A DNA stretch of 5,769 nt from Verrucomicrobiales bacterium. Its GTDB lineage: Bacteria; Verrucomicrobiota; Verrucomicrobiia; Verrucomicrobiales; DEV007. The notes beneath the pieces were generated by a model that saw only the letters and a list, made by a program, of their open reading frames with translations, was not told the DNA's origin and searched no databases. Position numbers and translations under genes: made by a program. This document shows positions 1 to 5,150 of this stretch, in pieces. The DNA is taken from positions 1 to 5,769 of the forward strand of contig QIKC01000105.1 of assembly GCA_003232855.1 (NCBI GenBank), given 5' to 3'. Within the stretch, counting starts at the first letter, position 1; the number at the start of each line of letters is the position of its first letter.

Positions 1-1094
1 CACAGATTAAGGCTTACCTCGACGCGGGTGTGCGCGAGATCGAGAGGTATGGGCGGCAGCCTTACTTGAAGGGGAGAAAACCGAAGTTCATCTATTTCGG
101 TGGCGGCACGCCCTCCTATCTCTCGGTGGATCAACTGCGCGATCTGACCGATCGCATGAAGGCGGTGTTCCCTTGGGACGAGGCGGAGGAGATCGCCTTC
201 GAATGCGAACCGGGCACGCTGACGGAGAAGAAGCTCGACCAAATACGCGAGCTCGGTGTCACGCGACTCAGCCTCGGCGTGGAAAATTACGACGACCATA
301 TCCTCGAACTGAACGGGCGAGCGCACCGCTCGGCGGAGAGCGAGCGTGCCTACGGTTACGCCCGCGATATCGGTTTTCCGCAAATCAACATCGACCTCAT
401 CGCTGGCATGATGGACGAGACGGATGAGAACTGGACGCGCTGCATCGAGAAGGCGCTGGCCATGGCACCCGATTGCGTAACCATCTACCAGATGGAAGTG
501 CCTTACAATACGACCATTTACAAGGAGATGAAAGCGACCGGGAAGCTCGCCGCTCCAGTGGCCGACTGGCCGACTAAGCGGCGTTGGGTGAGTGAGGCCT
601 TCGACGCTTTTATCGCGGCAGGCTACACCTTGACCAGTGGCAACACCGTGGTCAAAGACCCGCGCAGCGTGAAGTTCGTCTACCGCGACGCGCTGTGGGG
701 TGGCGCCGATATGTTAGGGGTAGGGGTTGCATCGTTCGGGCATCTGGGCGGGGTTCATGTGCAGAACGAGGCCGATATTGGTCAGTATCTGCGCCGCGTA
801 ACCGACGGCGAGCTGCCCATCCACCGCGCCTACCGGATCGACGAGGAGGAGGGGTTGATCCGCGAATTCATTCTGCAACTCAAACTCGGCGCTGCGGACA
901 TGAACTACTTTAATGCGAAGTTTTCCGCCGATATCGGTGCCCGCTTTGCTGAGCCCATCGCGCAACTGCAGAAGGAGGGACTGCTCAGCTTTGACGGGTC
1001 GCGTATCGAACTCAGCCGCGAGGGTCTTTTGCAGGTCGACCGGTTGTTGCAGGAATTTTTTCTCAAAGAACACCAAAATGCTCGCTACACCTGA
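1..1094 (+). CDS. HemN/HemW-like radical SAM protein (coproporphyrinogen III oxidase family), 5'-truncated by the window
   Basis: The reading frame is open to the left edge (first full codon at base 3), so the start and the CxxxCxxC cluster motif lie outside; 363 residues are visible. Family features in order: FIYFGGGTPSYL (GGGTP at bases 99-113, the SAM-binding glycine motif), FECEPGTLT, then RLSLGVENYDDHILELNGR (matching the HemN RxSxGVQ...NRxH-type stretch). These are followed by NIDLIAGMMDET (DLIxGxPxQT-type), VTIYQMEVPYNT, and LGVGVASFG near the substrate side. The C-terminal part (EEEGLIREFILQLKLGAAD to the end) fits the HemN C-terminal domain. The family includes the anaerobic coproporphyrinogen oxidase HemN and the haem chaperone HemW, but many members have other or unknown roles. 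The YQMEVPYNT segment differs from typical HemW (YxLxxEPGT), so I do not assign hemN or hemW. The frame overlaps the next gene by 17 bases, which suggests one transcript. The family call is firm; the function is open. Confidence 0.88.
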   Translation, partial: QIKAYLDAGVREIERYGRQPYLKGRKPKFIYFGGGTPSYLSVDQLRDLTDRMKAVFPWDEAEEIAFECEPGTLTEKKLDQIRELGVTRLSLGVENYDDHILELNGRAHRSAESERAYGYARDIGFPQINIDLIAGMMDETDENWTRCIEKALAMAPDCVTIYQMEVPYNTTIYKEMKATGKLAAPVADWPTKRRWVSEAFDAFIAAGYTLTSGNTVVKDPRSVKFVYRDALWGGADMLGVGVASFGHLGGVHVQNEADIGQYLRRVTDGELPIHRAYRIDEEEGLIREFILQLKLGAADMNYFNAKFSADIGARFAEPIAQLQKEGLLSFDGSRIELSREGLLQVDRLLQEFFLKEHQNARYT

Positions 1095-1650
1095 TGGAGC
1101 CTCCTCAGAGCTGCTGTCGCTGTTGCTGCCGCTGCACTTTTTCTATGCTGGCGAGGGTATTCCACTGCCGGCGGTGGAGCTGATGGATGGCGCCGATCTG
1201 CCCGAGCCGGAGAGGGGATTGCTGTTCCACGAGAGTGATATGACGTCCTCCCTGAAACGCTTTCACGGGGCGGGGATCACTCTTGAGGTTCTGGCCGAGG
1301 AGCGTAGCGATGACTACCTGATGCGCATGGTCGCGCTGCGTCGCGACGACACCGACGCGGCGGTCGAGTTCGGGGCGATCGGGATCCGCTTGGAGAAGTT
1401 CGAGGGGCCGTTGCGCGGCGAAATCGAGCGTGGCGCGGCACCGCTCGGCGGCCTTTTGGAAAAGCATCTGATCGACTACCGCAGCGCGCCAAGGGCGTAT
1501 TTCCGAATGCCTGCCGACCTCCGTATCGCCGAAATTCTCGGCGCCAAGGTGGGGGTGACCTTGTATGGTCGCAGCAATGAGCTGACCGATCCGGACGGCT
1601 TCGCTTTCGCCGACATCGTCGAGGTTTTGCCCGCGAATAGACGCGAATAG
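1078..1650 (+). CDS. Chorismate lyase-like protein (UbiC/DUF98-type fold)
   Basis: A 190-residue protein. I chose ATG 1078 because the longer frame (from 913) lies inside the upstream coding region and reads as out-of-frame sequence there; the similarity begins after this ATG. The ribosome site is weak (AAAGAA), consistent with coupling to the upstream gene. Visible features: LLFHESDMTSSLKRFHG (residues 48-64), a YLMRMVALR strand (80-88), VEFGAIGI (96-103), PLGGLL (122-127), LYGRSNEL (162-169) and a final DIVEVLP strand (179-185). The order of Arg-containing strand, PLGxxL turn, R near the end and a Glu in the last strand (E182) matches the layout of chorismate lyases, in which an Arg, a backbone contact at the Leu/Gly turn and a Glu bind product. 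That enzyme makes 4-hydroxybenzoate and pyruvate from chorismate. No signal peptide is evident. The fold assignment is by eye, so the enzyme activity is an inference. Confidence 0.7.
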   Translation: MLATPDGASSELLSLLLPLHFFYAGEGIPLPAVELMDGADLPEPERGLLFHESDMTSSLKRFHGAGITLEVLAEERSDDYLMRMVALRRDDTDAAVEFGAIGIRLEKFEGPLRGEIERGAAPLGGLLEKHLIDYRSAPRAYFRMPADLRIAEILGAKVGVTLYGRSNELTDPDGFAFADIVEVLPANRRE

Positions 1651-1657
1651 ACGCGAA
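1633..1657. repeat. Short tandem repeat, GCGAATAGAC unit, across a stop codon
   Basis: Two full copies of GCGAATAGAC (1633-1642 and 1643-1652) and a partial third (GCGAA, 1653-1657), followed by a run of T. The TAG stop of the chorismate-lyase-like gene (1648-1650) lies in the second copy. Because the unit is 10 bases, loss or gain of one copy would change the reading frame at the end of that protein. A role in transcription end is possible but there is no stem before the T run. Confidence 0.7.
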
Positions 1658-1677
1658 TTTTTTGGCCGACTGCTGCC

Positions 1678-2085
1678 TCAGTGTTTGGCGGGCAGTTGGC
1701 GGGTTTGGAGATCCCCGGCGGGGATTTGTGCCAGATGTTCGTCGCGATGCACGAGAATGCGCTCTGCTGCCACCGCGCATCCGGCGATGAGCGCGTCTAT
1801 CAGAGGCAGCCGGTTCGGGCAGGCGTTTTGCAGTTGGATGGCCGCTTGGGCGGCGGTTTTGTCGAGGGGGACAAAAGTGCAGAGCACGTGGGTGTAGAGG
1901 GAAAATACGCGGGCGACTTCCGCAGGATCGCGGATCAACGCGTGCAATCGCCGATCCAGTTCCGCCCAGCTCGGTGCCGCGAGAGCGACCCACCCGGGCT
2001 TCTGCGCCAGCAAATTTTCGACTTCCTCCGCACCGGGTTCATCCATGAAGTGAGCCAGCACCGCCGAGGTATCTAGTAGATACAT
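1678..2085 (-). CDS. vapC: VapC-type PIN-domain ribonuclease toxin
   Basis: A 135-residue protein, the usual length for VapC toxins, which are metal-dependent RNases that cut tRNA or rRNA and are held inactive by the partner antitoxin. The PIN signature is complete: MYLLDTSAVLAHF at the N-terminus (D5), a Glu in SWAELDRRL (E42), LPLIDALIAGCAV with D97, and ILVHRDEHL with D115. These are the four acidic residues expected at the metal site, so the toxin should be active. The ATG at 2085 shares its A with the TAA of the upstream antitoxin (TAATG), giving translational coupling. The gene converges with the chorismate-lyase-like gene, leaving only 27 bases between stops. The family is certain; the RNA target cannot be read from sequence. 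The symbol is used in the family sense. Confidence 0.92.
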   Translation of the reverse strand: MYLLDTSAVLAHFMDEPGAEEVENLLAQKPGWVALAAPSWAELDRRLHALIRDPAEVARVFSLYTHVLCTFVPLDKTAAQAAIQLQNACPNRLPLIDALIAGCAVAAERILVHRDEHLAQIPAGDLQTRQLPAKH

Positions 2086-2354
2086 TACAACGCGGCCTCC
2101 CGAGCCAGGTCATCGGCGACACGCTCTTTGGCTAGCGCGCGCGAGGGCGATTCGTCCCCCGGCTTGAGATGTTTTTTCCCCGCTCCTCGCAATTGTTTGG
2201 CGGCTTGCGCAGGATCGGGCAGAATTCGGCAGAGGATCTCATCTTCGGCGTCCCCCGCCAACCATTCGATCCGTGTGCCCGGCTTGAGATCGTAAGCTCT
2301 GGCCAAAGCGGCAGGGATCGTGATCTGGTTGCGTCCGGTGAGAGTGGTTGTCAT
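2085..2354 (-). CDS. vapB: AbrB/MazE-type antitoxin of the VapC pair
   Basis: An 89-residue protein. The frame is open to 2516, but I start at ATG 2354 because MTTTLTGRNQITIPAALARA is a textbook swapped-hairpin AbrB N-terminus and the upstream codons (Arg/Ser/Pro and an AT-rich stretch) look non-coding. Residues 1 to about 45 (TGRNQITIPA, then LKPGTRIEWL) form the DNA-binding domain. The charged C-terminal half (about 46-89, QAAKQLRGAGKKHLKPGDES...DDLAREAAL) would wrap and inhibit the toxin. Such antitoxins repress their own promoter, alone or in complex with the toxin. There is no clear ribosome site before the ATG (CTTATCATCGCC). The gene overlaps the toxin by one base. The shape and pairing make the call strong; the VapB rather than MazE label rests on the partner being a PIN protein. 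Confidence 0.88.
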   Translation of the reverse strand: MTTTLTGRNQITIPAALARAYDLKPGTRIEWLAGDAEDEILCRILPDPAQAAKQLRGAGKKHLKPGDESPSRALAKERVADDLAREAAL

Positions 2355-2385
2355 GGCGATGATAAGGTTGCATGGCGGAAATGTA

Positions 2386-2417
2386 TTTGCAAGGAGATAA
2401 GGACTTCTCCTTGCAAA
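2386..2417. promoter_or_regulatory. Perfect 12-base inverted repeat upstream of the antitoxin gene, candidate operator
   Basis: TTTGCAAGGAGA (2386-2397) and its exact reverse complement TCTCCTTGCAAA (2406-2417) are separated by 8 bases. The near edge is 32 bases before the antitoxin ATG, in an AT-rich stretch, where a self-repressing AbrB-type antitoxin would be expected to bind. I could not pick convincing -35/-10 boxes. The alternative is an RNA hairpin in the leader; in the leftward direction no T run follows it, so a terminator is unlikely. Confidence 0.55.
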
Positions 2418-2443
2418 AATAAAAATCAAGGATTTCGCTATTC

Positions 2444-2467
2444 TTCGAAAGTGCCTGGCACATTTTT
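2444..2467. repeat. Left copy of a TTCGAAAGTGCC repeat with an 11-base palindrome
   Basis: TTCGAAAGTGCC (2444-2455) runs into the palindrome GTGCCTGGCAC (2451-2461), then A and a T run. This 24-base stretch matches 3701-3724, on the other side of the DUF4062 gene, at 21 of 24 positions in the same orientation. Such GTGCC/GGCAC palindromes followed by a T tract look like REP-type intergenic repeats mobilised by tyrosine (RAYT/IS200-like) transposases. That link is from general knowledge; no transposase lies in this window. Confidence 0.6.
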
Positions 2468-2528
2468 TTTGCACAGAGGGGGCACCTGCGGTAGATCTTG
2501 GCGAAGATTGATTCAATAATATCTGACT

Positions 2529-2561
2529 GACCCCTTTTCTGACCCCTTTTCGACCCCTTTT
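2529..2561. repeat. Three spaced copies of GACCCCTTTT
   Basis: Exact copies lie at 2529-2538, 2541-2550 and 2552-2561, with spacers of two and one bases, followed by TGTTTTTG. The spacing of 11-12 bases is close to one helical turn. The stretch lies in the gap between the divergent antitoxin and DUF4062 genes (2355-2675, 321 bases), which holds this repeat, the palindrome repeat and the operator-like inverted repeat, and no open frame that looks coding. It could be a protein-binding array or a degenerate REP-type element. Confidence 0.6.
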
Positions 2562-2675
2562 GTTTTTGTTTAGTTGGCCTTGCGACTTCGAGATAGTTGA
2601 ATGAACCTAGAAATCCGGTTGGCGTCGGTTAGATGCGCCTTATGCTGAACGTTCGGCTAAGAAAATCACATCACC

Positions 2676-3512
2676 ATGCCATACCGAGCAACCATCCTCA
2701 GAGTGTTCATTGCATCTCTAGGAGATGTCCCTTCGGAACGCGATTTGATTCGATCGATTGTTTCCGATTGGAACTCTATTCATGGTTCAACACGGAAGGT
2801 GTTTTTGGAAGCGGTTGGATGGGAGACGCACGCCACACCATCGATGGGTGACCGAGCTCAAGGGATCATCAATAACAAGCTGCTCAAGGACGCTGATCTC
2901 TTGATCGGAGTGTTCTGGACTAGATTAGGGACGGCTACAGGTGATTACGCCAGCGGCACGGTTGAAGAAATCGAAGAACATTTGGCGGTCGGCAAGCCGG
3001 CGATGATCTATTTTTCTGACGCCCCTGTTAGACTTGAGAGCGTTGATGAAGATCAGTACAAGGATTTAAGGGAGTTCCGCAAATCGCTCATGGAGCGAGG
3101 ATTGATCGAGAACTATGAGGACTTGGAGGATTTTAGCCAGAAGCTGACACGTCATCTGGCTAAACAGATGAACGATCAGGAATTTGCACCCTCGGCTTCT
3201 GGTGGTGGTGGTGATACTCCTCCCGAACAAACGCCCGCGGCGACTTCTGGTGTCTCAGAAGATGCACTCTTGCTTTTAGCTGAGGCGGCAAAGGGGGAAG
3301 GAAGAATCATGATGATCAGGCATATGGGTGGGCTGCTCATTCAAGCGAATCAATCAGCCTTCGACACTAGCACACCAAGATTGTCTGCCCGCTGGAAAGG
3401 GGCTCTAGAGGAGTTATTACACGAGGGCTACGTGAACGCTCTCGGACACAAAGGAGAGGTTTTCGAAGTGAGTGACAAGGGGTATAAGCTCAATGATCAA
3501 CTCCAGTCCTAA
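2676..3512 (+). CDS. DUF4062 domain protein with C-terminal winged-helix-like module
   Basis: A 278-residue soluble protein without signal peptide or membrane segment. Residues 7-22 (ILRVFIASLGDVPSER) are the hallmark N-terminal strand and loop of DUF4062. DADLLIGVFWTRLGT (72-86) and SGTVEEIEEHLAVGKPAMIYFSD (93-115) complete a Rossmann/TIR-like core. A Ser/Gly/Pro-rich linker (about 172-193) leads to residues 194-278. The segments LSARWKGALEELLHEGYV (236-253) and GHKGEVFEVSDKGYKLND (257-274) in that part look like a winged-helix module seen at the end of other accessory proteins. DUF4062 is known at the N-terminus of NACHT-type proteins such as TEP1 and NWD1; here it stands alone with no NTPase. 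A defence or nucleotide-signalling effector role is an inference. There is no strong ribosome site before the ATG, and no earlier start codon in frame is evident. The gene has lower G+C than its neighbours (28 of 60 at 2701-2760) and uses AGG, AGA and TTA codons, consistent with transfer. Confidence 0.82.
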   Translation: MPYRATILRVFIASLGDVPSERDLIRSIVSDWNSIHGSTRKVFLEAVGWETHATPSMGDRAQGIINNKLLKDADLLIGVFWTRLGTATGDYASGTVEEIEEHLAVGKPAMIYFSDAPVRLESVDEDQYKDLREFRKSLMERGLIENYEDLEDFSQKLTRHLAKQMNDQEFAPSASGGGGDTPPEQTPAATSGVSEDALLLLAEAAKGEGRIMMIRHMGGLLIQANQSAFDTSTPRLSARWKGALEELLHEGYVNALGHKGEVFEVSDKGYKLNDQLQS

Positions 3513-3521
3513 CTCAAACAG

Positions 3522-3564
3522 CCGAACCCCAAAGATAGGTTCGGGCGATAGCCCCGAACCTATC
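3522..3564 (+). terminator. Hairpin just downstream of the DUF4062 gene, possible terminator
   Basis: GATAGGTTCGGG (3534-3545) pairs perfectly with CCCGAACCTATC (3553-3564) across a 7-base loop, starting 22 bases after the stop. The following GGTTGTTGTGG is only moderately T-rich, so intrinsic termination would be weak. CCGAACC at 3522-3528 can also pair with GGTTCGG at 3538-3544, giving a competing stem. Confidence 0.5.
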
Positions 3565-3674
3565 GGTTGTTGTGGACGAGCCCCTCGAGCTAGAGCGCCG
3601 CTTGTGGCGTTCTGAGGGAAGAACCCCACGACGTTGATGGATTGCCTGTGATCGTCCCTCCCTCCTGGAACAAA

Positions 3675-3712
3675 CATTCGAAAGCATTCGAAAGTGCCCA
3701 TTCGAAAGTGCC
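3675..3712. repeat. Tandem CATTCGAAAGTGCC repeats
   Basis: Two adjacent exact copies of the 14-base CATTCGAAAGTGCC (3685-3698 and 3699-3712) are preceded by a partial copy, CATTCGAAAG (3675-3684). The core TTCGAAAGTGCC is the one at 2444-2455. The stretch lies in the 271-base gap between the converging DUF4062 and panB genes, which contains only repeats and hairpins as far as I can see. Confidence 0.75.
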
Positions 3713-3757
3713 AGTTACATTTTTGAGGTATTTGTCGATGTTCGGGTAACTGGCACT
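3707..3757. repeat. Inverted repeat (12-base arms, 27-base loop), REPIN-like
   Basis: AGTGCCAGTTAC (3707-3718) and its exact reverse complement GTAACTGGCACT (3746-3757) enclose 27 bases. The left arm overlaps the last CATTCGAAAGTGCC copy. It begins 27 bases past the panB stop, so in RNA it could fold at the 3' end of the panB transcript and protect or end it. A pair of opposed palindromic units is the shape of a REPIN, which a RAYT transposase acting in trans can move; that origin is an inference. Confidence 0.65.
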
Positions 3758-3783
3758 GTATTCGTCTCTTACCCCAGGTGGGA

Positions 3784-4584
3784 TCAAGGGTGGGCGTTGG
3801 CGTTGGATGCTTGGGTGGCGATGAACTCGCGAACGGCGCGTGTGGTTTCGGCGGCGAAATCGGCGCGCGGTGTTGCGAAGCTGGGGCGGAACCAGGGGAA
3901 GGATCCTAGGAGGTCGTGCACTACCAAGATCTGCCCGTCACAACCGCCACCCGCTCCGATGCCGATGGTGGGGATGCCGACCTCGTGGGTGATCTGCGTC
4001 GCCACTCGCGCGACCATGCTTTCGAGCACGATGGCTACGGCGCCCGAGCGTTCGAGTTGGCGGGCGTCATCTAACAAGCGTTCGGCGTCTGCATCCGTTT
4101 TGCCCTTTTTGCGGTAGCCGCCTTCTTCGCGGACGTGTTGGGGCAGCATGCCGATGTGGCCGACGGTGGCGATGCCCGCTGCGGACAGCGCCTCGATTTG
4201 TGGAGCCATTTGCGAACCGCCTTCGATCTTCACTGCGTCGGCACCTGCGGCGACCAGCAGGCGGGCGTTGGCTACCGCAGTGTCGGGGGAATCGTAACTG
4301 CGGGAAGGGAGGTCGGCTACCAGCGGTGCTCGCAACACCCCGCGGCGGCAGGCGGCGGTGTGGTATACCATCATCTCGACCGTTACCCCGGTGGTGTCTT
4401 CGTGGCCGAGCACCATCATGCCGAGCGAGTCGCCGACGAGGATTAGATCGATTCCCGCTTCGTCCATGAGGCGGGCGACGGGGTAGTCGTACGCGGTCAG
4501 CGCGCTGAACGGCGTTCGGTCGGCTGTCGCTTTGCTCAAGCGCGTGAGCTTTTCGGGATCGGATTTTGGTATCGAGGTTTTCAT
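3784..4584 (-). CDS. panB: 3-methyl-2-oxobutanoate hydroxymethyltransferase (ketopantoate hydroxymethyltransferase)
   Basis: The enzyme transfers a one-carbon unit from 5,10-methylene-tetrahydrofolate to 2-oxoisovalerate, making ketopantoate, the first committed step to pantothenate and coenzyme A in the cytoplasm. The 266 residues fit the usual length. All metal and catalytic acids are present in their motifs: LVGDSLGM (D52), VADLPSRSY (D91), VKIEGG (E121) and VLESM (E188). Their spacing equals that of E. coli PanB (D45, D84, E114, E181) with a constant offset of 7. HIGMLPQHV and the GIPTIGIGAGGGCDGQILV stretch are also typical. I start at ATG 4584, which shares its A with the folK stop (TGATG). 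GTG codons at 4587 and 4590 would add one or two residues. It is last in the dapB-folK-panB set. panC and panD are not in the window. Confidence 0.97.
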   Translation of the reverse strand: MKTSIPKSDPEKLTRLSKATADRTPFSALTAYDYPVARLMDEAGIDLILVGDSLGMMVLGHEDTTGVTVEMMVYHTAACRRGVLRAPLVADLPSRSYDSPDTAVANARLLVAAGADAVKIEGGSQMAPQIEALSAAGIATVGHIGMLPQHVREEGGYRKKGKTDADAERLLDDARQLERSGAVAIVLESMVARVATQITHEVGIPTIGIGAGGGCDGQILVVHDLLGSFPWFRPSFATPRADFAAETTRAVREFIATQASNANAHP

Positions 4585-5150
4585 CACCACTGGTCGGCTA
4601 CTCTACGCAATGGCGGCTCTTCGGAAAACAAGTTTTGCAAGAGATCGGCCACTGTTGTTTCGCTTCCCGGCAGGGTCAGTTTTGGCCGGATGATGGCGAG
4701 GGGTTCGAGGACGAAGCGGCGCTGGGCGAGGCGCGGGTGGGGAAGCTGTAGCGAGTCGGTGTCACAGGTAATGGAACCGGCGTAGAGTAGGTCGAGGTCG
4801 ATGCTGCGTGGGGAGTTGCGGGCGTGCTTTGGCGGGCGTCCGAGTTCGGCTTCAATGTCGTGGCACAGCGCGAGTGCCCGAGCGGGGGACAGGGCGAGGG
4901 CGATTTCGGCGACGGCGTTGAAAAAGGGCGTCGAACCGGCGGCGCAATCGACGGGTGCGGATTCGAACACTGGCGAGAAGAGGGCGCTCTCCGGTGATGG
5001 GCTTGCCGCCAGCAGTCGTCGCTTAGCGAGCGAGAGATGGGCTAGCCTGTCGCCAACGTTCGACCCGAAGGCGATGCCGAAGCGTGGCGTCGGATCGGTG
5101 GCCAAATCGGTGGCCGGATCAGAGCTGTTAGGCGCGCAGGCCGAGGACAT
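4584..5150 (-). CDS. folK: 2-amino-4-hydroxy-6-hydroxymethyldihydropteridine pyrophosphokinase (HPPK)
   Basis: The enzyme uses ATP to pyrophosphorylate 6-hydroxymethyl-7,8-dihydropterin before its coupling with p-aminobenzoate in folate synthesis. The 188 residues cover the whole domain: IAFGSNVGDRLAHL (26-39), FNAVAEIAL (77-85), IEAELGR (99-105), RNSPRSIDLDLLYAG with the two magnesium-binding aspartates D118 and D120, then LPHPRLAQRRFVLEPLA. The start is ATG 5150, the only ATG before the core; it overlaps dapB by 23 bases. It leaves an unusual N-terminal extension of about 22 residues (SSDPATDLATDPTP), partly made by a duplicated DNA unit. The true start could be lower, for example the TTG at residue 16. 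Its product feeds the folate cofactor used by PanB, the next gene. Confidence 0.95.
   Translation of the reverse strand: MSSACAPNSSDPATDLATDPTPRFGIAFGSNVGDRLAHLSLAKRRLLAASPSPESALFSPVFESAPVDCAAGSTPFFNAVAEIALALSPARALALCHDIEAELGRPPKHARNSPRSIDLDLLYAGSITCDTDSLQLPHPRLAQRRFVLEPLAIIRPKLTLPGSETTVADLLQNLFSEEPPLRRVADQW
5094..5115. repeat. Duplicated ATCGGTGGCC unit inside the folK N-terminal extension
   Basis: ATCGGTGGCC occurs at 5094-5103 and 5106-5115, a 12-base period that keeps frame and encodes the repeated Ala-Thr-Asp residues before the HPPK core. It looks like a recent in-frame duplication in a non-essential leader segment. Confidence 0.6.

Noticed and set aside
913..1077. Earlier start for the chorismate-lyase-like gene
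   Set aside because: This part is the shadow frame of the radical SAM gene and shows no family similarity; ATG 1078 gives a domain-length protein.
1665..1700. Imperfect inverted repeat GCCGACTGC/GCAGTTGGC as a bidirectional terminator
   Set aside because: One arm pair is a mismatch, the right arm is inside the vapC coding end, and no T run follows the stem on either strand.
1277..1993. 238-codon open frame on the - strand
   Set aside because: Its Arg/Pro-rich translation runs through the vapC and chorismate-lyase-like genes in another frame, with no domain signal.
2355..2516. N-terminal extension of the antitoxin frame up to 2516
   Set aside because: The extra 54 residues cross the operator-like inverted repeat and the REP-like palindrome, and the AbrB domain begins exactly at the ATG at 2354.
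2624..2675. Possible integron cassette boundary: GTTAGAT before the DUF4062 gene and TCCTAAC at its stop codon
   Set aside because: GTTAGAT fits the GTTRRRY core, but TCCTAAC matches RYYYAAC at only six of seven positions. No partner core site follows within about 150 bases of the gene, no matching upstream RYYYAAC exists, and no integrase gene is present.
2401..3784. CRISPR array
   Set aside because: The repeats are short, unevenly spaced and partly directly adjacent, without regular spacers or cas genes.
3417..3787. Two short - strand open frames between DUF4062 and panB
   Set aside because: They translate the repeats and hairpins, have no clear start context and show no domain.
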